From contig CAIWKE010000002.1 in the NCBI GenBank assembly GCA_903913215.1, positions 62,001 to 126,000 on the forward strand: DNA of 64,000 nucleotides. The letters run 5' to 3'. Each line of letters begins with the position of its first letter. Positions within the stretch are counted from its first letter, which is position 1. A program made the translations under genes and the position numbers. Shown here piece by piece: positions 25,424-31,936 of this stretch. Source of the DNA: an uncultured Holophagaceae bacterium (GTDB taxonomy: Bacteria; Acidobacteriota; Holophagae; Holophagales; Holophagaceae). The notes beneath the pieces were generated by a model that ran no database searches, was not told where the DNA came from, and saw only the letters and a program-made list of their open reading frames with translations.

Positions 25424-25900
25424 ATGACTCGTCGTGATGCCTACGGGACGAAAACGGCAAAGACAAGCCCCAAAACCTTTGGAGAACGTCTTAGGCGCAT
25501 CCGGATTGCATGGGGATTGAGTCAAGGTCAGCTAGCGGAATCACTTGGTTCCAATCAACGCCTCATCTCGCATTGGGAAAGAGACATCGCCAAACCTTCC
25601 GGTGCTGCGATGACCGCTATCACCTCACTAATCGGAGTCACTTCACAGGCGCTCTTAACGGACAAAGGATTTTCAATTCCTGACATCCCCGCGAAAGTCG
25701 AAGGTGTGACCAAAGAGAACGTGGCTAAATTTGCTGCCTTGTCAAACCTGTTGCCACAAACTGAGACAGAAGGGGTGATGTTCGTAGACCTCGACTCCTT
25801 CCAAACGAAGCACTATTCCGTTGCTGAGTCTGTGCGGGCGCTGAAATCCGCGAGTGGTGAAGGAAGTGAGGTCTGGATAGTGGTTCGAGTCCCGAGGTGA
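25424..25900 (+). CDS. XRE-family helix-turn-helix transcription regulator
   Basis: A 158-residue protein. Residues ~18-75 form the Cro/C1-type DNA-binding domain: FGERLRRIRIAWGLSQGQLAESLGSNQRLISHWERDIAKPSG, with the classical second helix and recognition helix. The rest (to residue 158) has no second recognised domain. It is alone on its strand at the right end of the element and divergent from the cargo block, so it probably controls cargo or element genes. Its GC is nearer the chromosome's than that of the cargo genes. Confidence 0.8.
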   Translation: MTRRDAYGTKTAKTSPKTFGERLRRIRIAWGLSQGQLAESLGSNQRLISHWERDIAKPSGAAMTAITSLIGVTSQALLTDKGFSIPDIPAKVEGVTKENVAKFAALSNLLPQTETEGVMFVDLDSFQTKHYSVAESVRALKSASGEGSEVWIVVRVPR

Positions 25901-25972
25901 AACCGCTTAGCTAAGGTGGATGTGGGACTCTTCAAACTTAATGGTGATGCGGATCTCCATGAATATTGGCAT

Positions 25973-25990
25973 GGCACCATTTGAGCACCG
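25973..25990. repeat. Terminal direct repeat, right copy (possible integrase arm site)
   Basis: GGCACCATTTGAGCACCG, 116 bases inside the right att copy, matches the left copy at 16558-16575 in 16 of 18 bases and in the same orientation. Confidence 0.4.
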
Positions 25991-26070
25991 GACACGAAAA
26001 TCATCGGCATTCTTCAACACTTACACGCCCATCATCGCCACTCATTGCCCCTTGATTCTGGGCAAGTGAA

Positions 26071-26100
26071 AAGCCCCGAAACCTAGTGGTGACGGGGCTT
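26071..26100 (-). terminator. Terminator after tRNA-Met, supplied by the element
   Basis: AAGCCCCG and CGGGGCTT arms around a 14-base loop; on the minus strand followed by TTTC. It sits 6 bp beyond the CCA end of the restored tRNA and replaces the chromosomal terminator now stranded at 16427. Confidence 0.75.
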
Positions 26101-26106
26101 TGGAGG

Positions 26107-26152
26107 TGGTGGCTGGAGGCGGACTCGAACCGCCGACCTGCGGATTATGAGA
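26107..26152 (-). repeat. attR: Right attachment site: restored 3' half of tRNA-Met
   Basis: Identical over 46 bp to 16451-16496. The crossover lies within the anticodon-loop-to-3'-end segment, so the element brings its own 3' half and leaves the tRNA intact. Confidence 0.9.
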
Positions 26153-26183
26153 CCGCTGCTCTAACCAGCTGAGCTACCCAGCC
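26107..26183 (-). tRNA. tRNA-Met (CAT), elongator type
   Basis: 77 bases with encoded CCA. The acceptor stem GGCTGGG pairs with TCCAGCC (one G-T), and the D-arm TAGCTCAGCTGGTTAGAGCA, anticodon loop CTCATAA (CAT) and T-arm GGCGGTTCGAGTCCGCC are all present. The anticodon stem has one T-T mismatch next to the loop. The acceptor and D-arm resemble elongator Met more than initiator or the Ile2 species at 38734. It is the integration target of the element. Confidence 0.9.
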
Positions 26184-26219
26184 ACGAAAAATCAGTCTAC
26201 CGCGGGGGTGGGCTTGCGT

Positions 26220-26879
26220 CTACGTGAGATCGTCCACGAGCACCACGACCAGGCGCTTCGGGCCGTGAACGCCGTAGGCCAGGGTCTGCTCGATGTCGGC
26301 GGTCTTGCTGGGGCCGGAGATCATGAGGGCATTGGGAGGCAGGCTGCGGGTCCAGCCCAGTGCCTGCACGGCGGACCAGAAAGAGTCCTGGATGGTGGCA
26401 GCGCGCAGCAGGGCAAGGTGGATGGGGGGTACCAGGGAGAGCAGGCGCGGTTCCTGGGGGCCGGGCATGAGCAGGAGCCCGCCGGTCTCGGCGATGCCGC
26501 CCACGGTGCCCGTGAAGCCAGCCTCGATGCTGGTGAAGAGCTCGGTCTTGAAGGCCTCCACGGGCCGGTCGTAGGCCACCAACTGCGTGCCGCCGGGGGC
26601 CCAGGTGGCGGCAAGGGCCCCGCCCGCTTCGCTTGTGGGGCCCAGCAGGAGGTTCTTCAGGCCCTCGCTCTCACAGAAGGTCCGGACCACGTCGGGCCAG
26701 GTGGCGGGCTTGGCCTCGAGGAACTCGGTGTGGACCGCCTCCATGCCCTTGCGCAGGCGCACCACCCGCTCGGGGGCGGACCAATGGCGGCGCTCCATGA
26801 CAGCGGGATTCAGGGTGGGCAGGGGACCGCCGCCCGCGGTGGCGCGGAGGCGTTCGAGGATGGCCGATCGGCTAGACAT
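26220..26879 (-). CDS. lutC: Lactate utilization protein C (LUD domain)
   Basis: The LUD-domain subunit of the LutABC complex, which oxidises L-lactate to pyruvate in many bacteria. It is 219 residues with the family pattern: GGIAETGGLLLMPG, LVPPIHLALLRA and the C-terminal MISGPSKTADIEQTLAYGVHGPKRLVVVLVDD. GAAGGAGG precedes the ATG. It overlaps lutB by eight bases, so the order lutA-lutB-lutC is one translation-coupled operon. Its role in electron transfer is not settled in the family. Confidence 0.9.
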   Translation of the reverse strand: MSSRSAILERLRATAGGGPLPTLNPAVMERRHWSAPERVVRLRKGMEAVHTEFLEAKPATWPDVVRTFCESEGLKNLLLGPTSEAGGALAATWAPGGTQLVAYDRPVEAFKTELFTSIEAGFTGTVGGIAETGGLLLMPGPQEPRLLSLVPPIHLALLRAATIQDSFWSAVQALGWTRSLPPNALMISGPSKTADIEQTLAYGVHGPKRLVVVLVDDLT

Positions 26880-28305
26880 GGGGGCCTCCTTCGGCGCGCA
26901 TGCGCTCGCTCAGGGAGCGTTTGGCGGGCACGGGCTTGGTGCGGTGGGCGGTCCAATGTTTTAGGAGCGGCGCACTGCCGGGCAGGGCCCGGCCGAAGCG
27001 GGTGGCGAACCAAGTGGCCAGGCGGTAGAGCGCGGGGCGTTTCAACACGCCAGCCCAAATCCGCCACGCCCAATCCTCGGTGTTGGTCCGCCCGCTGCCC
27101 TTGCCCATCACCGAGGAGGTGGCATCCGTGTGGGTAGCCTCACGGCGCAGGCGCACGATGATGTCGGGGATGGGGATCTGCACGGGGCAGACCTCCGAGC
27201 AGGCGCCGCAGAGGCTGGAGCCGTGGAGCAGGTCGTGGCGGACGCCGACGCCCTCCATCTGGGGGGTGAGAATCTTCCCGATGGGGCCCGGATAGACGGC
27301 CTCATAGGCGTGGCCGCCCACCCGGGTGTAGACGGGGCAGTGGTTCATGCAGGCACCGCAGCGGATGCAGCGCAGGGTGGCCTGGAGCTGAGGATCGGCA
27401 TAGATGCGGGAGCGCCCGTTGTCGAGGATGACCAGATGCACTTCCTGGGGGCCATCCAGCTCCCCTTCGCCCCGGGGGCCTGTGATGAGGTTGAAGTAGG
27501 TGCTGACAGCCTGACCCGTGGCGGAACGCGTGAGGATGGCATAGAGCGGTGCCACCTCCTCCAGGTTGGCCACCACCTTCTCCAGGCCCATGACGGCGAT
27601 GTGGAGGGGCGGCACGTGGGTGCTCATGCGGCCGTTCCCTTCGTTTTCCACCAGGCAGAGGGTTCCGGTCTCCGCCACGGCGAAGTTCACGCCGGAGATC
27701 CCTGCATCCGCGTCCAGGAACTTCTGGCGCAGCACCTTGCGGGCCATGGCGGTGAGTTCGTCCACGTCCTCGGTATATTTGGCGTCCTTGATCTTCTGGC
27801 TGAACTGCCGGGCGATCTGGTCCTTGTTCTTGTGGATGGCCGGCATGATGATGTGGCTCGGCGTCTCGTCATCGAGCTGGATGATGTATTCACCCAGGTC
27901 AGATTCCAGGGCCTCGATGCCGTGAGCTTCCAGGAACGCGTTGAGGTGCATCTCCTCGGAGACCATGCTCTTGCCCTTGACCAGGGTCTTGGCACCCCGG
28001 GCCTGGAGGAGGCCCAAGATGAGCTGGTTGGCCTCATCGCAGGTCTCGGCCCAGTGGACCTGGATGCCATTCCTGGTGAGGTTGGTCTCCAGCTGCTCCA
28101 GCAGGGTCGGCAGGTTCAGGAGGCTGCGGGAGCGGATGGCGGTGCTGAGCTCACGCAGTTCCTGGAGATCCTGGGGATCTGGGAACTGGGCTTTGCGCTT
28201 GGCCATGAGGCCATCCATGGCCCGGCGGAAGTTGGCCCGGAGCTGGGGATCGAGGAGGGCCTTGGAGGCAGAGTCGCGGAACAGGATGTCCGTATCAGCG
28301 TGCAT
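26872..28305 (-). CDS. lutB: Lactate utilization protein B, iron-sulfur subunit
   Basis: A 477-residue protein: an N-terminal LUD domain (VKGKSMVSEEMHLNAFLEAHGIE, DLGEYIIQLDDETPSHIIMPAIHK, GISGVNFAVAETGTLCLVENEGNGR) followed by two 4Fe-4S motifs (CIRCGACMNHCP and CGACSEVCP at ~310-370) and a basic C-terminal part. It passes electrons from lactate oxidation. The ATG has GGGAG ahead and overlaps lutA by 11 bases. The same domains occur in the fused protein at 29240-31372, so the genome has two versions. Confidence 0.92.
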   Translation of the reverse strand: MHADTDILFRDSASKALLDPQLRANFRRAMDGLMAKRKAQFPDPQDLQELRELSTAIRSRSLLNLPTLLEQLETNLTRNGIQVHWAETCDEANQLILGLLQARGAKTLVKGKSMVSEEMHLNAFLEAHGIEALESDLGEYIIQLDDETPSHIIMPAIHKNKDQIARQFSQKIKDAKYTEDVDELTAMARKVLRQKFLDADAGISGVNFAVAETGTLCLVENEGNGRMSTHVPPLHIAVMGLEKVVANLEEVAPLYAILTRSATGQAVSTYFNLITGPRGEGELDGPQEVHLVILDNGRSRIYADPQLQATLRCIRCGACMNHCPVYTRVGGHAYEAVYPGPIGKILTPQMEGVGVRHDLLHGSSLCGACSEVCPVQIPIPDIIVRLRREATHTDATSSVMGKGSGRTNTEDWAWRIWAGVLKRPALYRLATWFATRFGRALPGSAPLLKHWTAHRTKPVPAKRSLSERMRAEGGPHV

Positions 28306-29026
28306 GGGTGCGCTCCCACAGGAACTCGGCGATGTGCTGGACCCGCAGTTGGCTCTGCTTGGCTTCCAGGGCGCCGTTCACGTTGAGGAGGCAGCCGCCG
28401 TCGGTCGAAAGCAGCACGGAGGCGCCGGTGGCCTCGGCATCCGCAGACTTGTCGCAGACCATGGCCCCCGAGATCTCCGGTTGGCGCACAGAGAAGGTTC
28501 CGCCGAAGCCGCAGCACTCGTATTCCCGGGCCAGAGGCGCCACCTCCACGTTCTCCAGCTGACCCAGCAGGGATTGTGGTTCGACTTTGAGTCCCAGGTC
28601 CCGCAGCGCATGACAGGAGCTATGCCAGGTGACCTTCACGGGGGCGCCCAGGTCCTTGAGCTGCACGTGCAGGACGTCCACCAGGAACTGGGTCAGCTCA
28701 TAGACCCGGCCGCTGAAGGCCCGCACCTGTGACTCATCGGGCTCACCATGGAAGAGCTCGGGGTAGTGCACCTTCATCATGCCGGCGCAGCTGCCCGAGG
28801 GCAGGATCACAGGCAGGTCATCGGGGAAGAGGGCCACCTGGGCACGAGCCACGGCCCGTGCCTCCTCCCAGTAGCCGCAGTTGTAGGCGGGCTGACCGCA
28901 ACAGGTCTGCCCCTCCGGAAAAACCACCTCCAGGCCCGCCTGCCGGAGCAGCTGGATACCCGCCATGCCTGCATCCGGGAAGAAGAGATCCACCAGACAG
29001 GTGCCATAGAAGTAAACCTTTTTCAC
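28295..29026 (-). CDS. lutA: Lactate utilization protein A (CCG-domain subunit)
   Basis: A 243-residue protein with two cysteine-rich CCG domains: GQTCCGQPAYN with SGSCAGM, and YECCGFGGTFSV. These bind a non-cubane iron-sulfur cluster in relatives such as heterodisulfide reductase subunit B. The start is taken as GTG 29026, which has CAGGAGA at good spacing and gives a length close to E. coli LldE (~239). The frame is open to 29107, but that leader is not conserved. It is the first gene of lutABC. Confidence 0.9.
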   Translation of the reverse strand: MKKVYFYGTCLVDLFFPDAGMAGIQLLRQAGLEVVFPEGQTCCGQPAYNCGYWEEARAVARAQVALFPDDLPVILPSGSCAGMMKVHYPELFHGEPDESQVRAFSGRVYELTQFLVDVLHVQLKDLGAPVKVTWHSSCHALRDLGLKVEPQSLLGQLENVEVAPLAREYECCGFGGTFSVRQPEISGAMVCDKSADAEATGASVLLSTDGGCLLNVNGALEAKQSQLRVQHIAEFLWERTHAR

Positions 29027-29144
29027 GTCGCGTCTCCTGGCAGGTGCTGCTGAACCGGAAGGATCACCCTGAAGGCTGCCCCTGGGGGCCCCGCAGGTCA
29101 AGGCCATTGCTGTAGCTACAGGGTTGGATTAAAGACAACTGATC

Positions 29145-29209
29145 ACCACCAAGGCACCTAGACGCCAAGAACTGACTGCTTTCTTGGTGTCTTGGTGCTT
29201 TGGTGGTGA
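29145..29209. repeat. Long imperfect hairpin between lutABC and the fused LUD gene
   Basis: Two 28-base arms (29145-29172 and 29182-29209) match at 25 of 28 positions around a 9-base loop. The unit reads as stacked ACCAAG/CACCAAG steps, which is the look of a spreading intergenic palindromic repeat. It could also act as a terminator for the 29240 gene or as a stabiliser of the mRNA. Confidence 0.6.
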
Positions 29210-29239
29210 ACCATTTCCTTTTGGGCCTGTACCCGGGCT

Positions 29240-31372
29240 CTACTTGAACCGGTTGGCCAGGGTCTCGACGGTGTGCTCGGCGTGGATGGGGGAGCCCTCC
29301 TTGTCCAGGCCGCCGCGGATCTGCATGACGCAGCCGGGGCAGTCCATGACCACCTTGGTGGCACCAGTTTCCTTGATGAACTTCAGCTTGCGCTCAAGGA
29401 TGGGGGCGGAGATCTCCGGGAGCTTGAGGGAGTAAGATCCGGCCATGCCGCAGCAGGTATCACACTCGTACATCTCGCTGAGCTCATGGCCAGCCTGCTG
29501 GAGCAGGTCCCGGGGCGGCTGGGAGGCCTTCAGGGTCCGCTTCAGGTGGCAGGAGTCGTGGTAGGTGATCTTCTCCAGGGTCTCGCCCTCCTTCAGGGTG
29601 AGGCGGCCCTCGTCCACCAGCTTCTTCACCAGGGTGGCGAAGTCGATGGCCTTGGCGGAGAGCTCCTCGGCCTGGGCCATGGCATCGGATTCACCGAGGC
29701 TCTTGAAGGTCTCGATGAAGTCGTGCTTCAGGGCCACGGTGCAGGTGGGGCAGGCGGAGACCACATGCTTCACGTCCGTGGCCAGCAGGGCCTTGAGGTT
29801 GTCCCGGGCATTCTGGCCGGCCACCTCGTAGGCGCCGTTGTAGCGGGCCGGGGCGCCGCAGCAGGTCTGCTCGTCGGGGAAGATCACCTCGATGCCAGCC
29901 TTGTTGAGGATCTTCACCAGGGATTCGCCCATTTCCGGGTAGCAGAAGTCGATGAGGCAGCCGGCATAGAAGGCCACCTTTTCGGGGCTCTTCGGCTGCT
30001 CGATCTCCTTGATGGTGTCGCGCAGGGGCCGGGGGGCCACGGCAGGCAGGCTGCGGAACTCAGTCATGTCTGACAGGAAGAGGGGCAGGTGGCGGATGAA
30101 ACGACCCTGCTTGAAGGGCTTTTGCGTGACGGCGGCCACCCGCAGCATGGAGTGGAAGAGGCGCCGATTGTTGACCACCGCATAGATGGCCTTCATGCCC
30201 ATGGACTGGCCCTTTTCCACCACGATCCGGCGGCGCAGCTCGAGGATGAGTTTGGGAATGTCGATCTTGCCGGGGCACATGGGCACGCAGGTGCCGCATT
30301 GGATGCAGAGCCCCTGGATATCATCGGCCTTCTTCAGCTCGTCGAACCAGGCCGTGAGGATGGTGCCGATGCCGCCGGTGTAGGTCTTGCCGAAGACGTG
30401 GCCGCCCACCAGGCGGAACACCGGGCAGACGTTCAGGCAGGTGGCGCAGCGGATGCACTGCAGCGCCTCCTTGAACATCGGATCCTTGGCCATGTCCGAG
30501 CGGTGGTTGTCCATGAGGATGATGTGGAGCTGCTTGGGGGAGCCATCGGTGTTGGGGACCTGCCCGGAGATCATGGAGACGTAGCTGGTGAGCAGCTGCC
30601 CGGTGGCGCTACGGGGCAGGGCCGTGAGGATGGGTGTGATGTCCTTGACCTGGGCCACCAGCTTCTCGATGCCCACGATGGCCACGTGGATCCTGGGCAG
30701 GGTGGAGACCAGCCGGGCATTGCCTTCATTGGTGACGATCACCAGGGTGCCGGACTCGGCCACGGCGATGTTGGCGCCAGTGATGCCCATGTCGGCCTGG
30801 AGGAACTTGGGGCGCAGCTTGGCGCGGGCGAACTTCACCAGCTTGGGGATGTCGGGCATCTGGCCCTCTTCCACTTCCTGGCTGAAGACCGTGGCGACCT
30901 CCTCCTTGGTCATGTGGATGGCGGGCATCACCATGTGCGAAGGGGTCTGGTGGGCCAACTGGATGATCCACTCGCCGAGGTCGGTCTCGTCCACCTCGAT
31001 GCCGGCCTTCTCAAAGGCCTTGTTCAGGTGGATCTCCTCAGAGGCCATGGACTTGGACTTGACCACCCGCTGCACGCCCTGCTCCCGGGCGAGATCAAGG
31101 ATGTACTGCTTCACCTGCTCGGGGTCCGAGGTGCGGAAGACCTTGGCGCCGCGAGCCTCGGCATTCTGTTTGAATTGCTGGGCCAGTTCCTCGAACCGGG
31201 ACGAGGCATCGGCCTTGGCGGCCACGATCTCGTCCCGGACGGTCTCGAAGTCGATGCCCTCATAGGCCTTGGCACGGCTGACCCGGTAGGCCTCAGAGAA
31301 TCGACCCAGGGCCCCGGTGAGATTGGGATTGTGGAGGGCGGTCTCGATGGAATCCTTGAACTGGGTGGTCAT
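29240..31372 (-). CDS. Fused LutB/LutA-type iron-sulfur oxidoreductase (LUD + 4Fe-4S + CCG)
   Basis: A 710-residue protein joining two subunits in one chain. Residues ~1-300 are a LUD domain (VKSKSMASEEIHLNKAFEKAG, DLGEWIIQLAHQTPSH), ~310-390 carry two 4Fe-4S clusters (CIRCATCLNVCP, CIQCGTCVPMCP), and ~470-710 are two CCG domains (EQTCCGAPARYN, ACPTC; CDTCCGMAGSY, DCPGC). It overlaps the upstream LUD gene by four bases (ATGA). Similar fusions are known in the organic-acid oxidation region of Desulfovibrio. It probably takes electrons from the dehydrogenase at 31937-34777. No gene symbol, since names differ between groups. Confidence 0.85.
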   Translation of the reverse strand: MTTQFKDSIETALHNPNLTGALGRFSEAYRVSRAKAYEGIDFETVRDEIVAAKADASSRFEELAQQFKQNAEARGAKVFRTSDPEQVKQYILDLAREQGVQRVVKSKSMASEEIHLNKAFEKAGIEVDETDLGEWIIQLAHQTPSHMVMPAIHMTKEEVATVFSQEVEEGQMPDIPKLVKFARAKLRPKFLQADMGITGANIAVAESGTLVIVTNEGNARLVSTLPRIHVAIVGIEKLVAQVKDITPILTALPRSATGQLLTSYVSMISGQVPNTDGSPKQLHIILMDNHRSDMAKDPMFKEALQCIRCATCLNVCPVFRLVGGHVFGKTYTGGIGTILTAWFDELKKADDIQGLCIQCGTCVPMCPGKIDIPKLILELRRRIVVEKGQSMGMKAIYAVVNNRRLFHSMLRVAAVTQKPFKQGRFIRHLPLFLSDMTEFRSLPAVAPRPLRDTIKEIEQPKSPEKVAFYAGCLIDFCYPEMGESLVKILNKAGIEVIFPDEQTCCGAPARYNGAYEVAGQNARDNLKALLATDVKHVVSACPTCTVALKHDFIETFKSLGESDAMAQAEELSAKAIDFATLVKKLVDEGRLTLKEGETLEKITYHDSCHLKRTLKASQPPRDLLQQAGHELSEMYECDTCCGMAGSYSLKLPEISAPILERKLKFIKETGATKVVMDCPGCVMQIRGGLDKEGSPIHAEHTVETLANRFK

Positions 31373-31926
31373 GCCATCACCTGCTGGAGGTCGTCGACGA
31401 CGACGATGATGAGCCGCTCGGGGCCGTGCACGCCGATGGTGAGCACCCGCTCAATGTCGGCGGTCCGGCTTGGACCGGTGATGCAGGAGATGTAGTTGAG
31501 CTCCTGCGGGCGGAGGTGTTCCAGCACCGAGTTCATATCTGCCAGGATGCGGTCCGTGCCCAGCAGGGCCACATGGATGGGAGGCAGGGTGGAGACCAGG
31601 CGCTTGTCCACGGCGCTGGCGTCCTGGACCAGGGTGCCCGTGGCAGCGATGCCCCAGTCCAACTGGCTAATGCCCACCTTGGAACTGGCCGAGGCGGCCT
31701 GGCTTACCTCGAAGCTGAGGCCTGGTACCTTGACCTTGAGGTCATCTTTTCGGGGCCCGTCCAGGAAGGTGCCCGCCGCGCAGACAGCACCTTCCTGGGG
31801 GGACACACCCTCCTCCTGAAGGAAGCTCAGGAGGAAGGCTGTCGCCTCCTCTTGTGTCCCGAATCGGTGGACCTCGGCGCTGACCGCCTCGGCCCTCGTT
31901 TTAAAGGACTCAAATGAGTGGCTCAT
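31369..31926 (-). CDS. LUD-domain protein, second LutC-like copy
   Basis: A 185-residue LUD protein: GVSQLDWGIAATGTLVQDAS-type centre, LPPIHVALLGTD, and the C-terminal CITGPSRTADIERVLTIGVHGPERLIIVVVDD nearly repeats that of LutC at 26220. AGGAG lies seven bases before the ATG. It is coupled to the fused gene (ATGA) and follows the D-lactate dehydrogenase by 10 bp, so the three form one operon. Confidence 0.87.
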   Translation of the reverse strand: MSHSFESFKTRAEAVSAEVHRFGTQEEATAFLLSFLQEEGVSPQEGAVCAAGTFLDGPRKDDLKVKVPGLSFEVSQAASASSKVGISQLDWGIAATGTLVQDASAVDKRLVSTLPPIHVALLGTDRILADMNSVLEHLRPQELNYISCITGPSRTADIERVLTIGVHGPERLIIVVVDDLQQVMA

Positions 31927-31936
31927 ATCGTGACTC

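Larger units (their letters stand above)
16451..26152. mobile_element. Integrated element at tRNA-Met (integrase, primase/VapE, unknown cargo)
   Basis: A block of AT-rich DNA of about 9.7 kb between two 46-bp direct repeats, inside a GC-rich chromosome. Order from the left: exported unknown protein, tyrosine integrase (both minus); small DNA-binding protein, unknown 80-residue protein, primase/VapE protein (plus); hairpin and repeats; six unknown genes (minus); XRE regulator (plus). No capsid, portal, terminase, tail, relaxase or type IV secretion gene is visible. The layout of int, a small regulator and a primase-helicase resembles P4-like and phage-inducible satellites, but the cargo does not match any I know. 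Mobility could be complete or require a helper. Confidence 0.88.

Noticed and set aside
27130-28386. 418-residue plus-strand frame across lutB
   Set aside because: Shadow frame with low-complexity Gly/Val/His composition; lutB on the other strand has both ferredoxin motifs.
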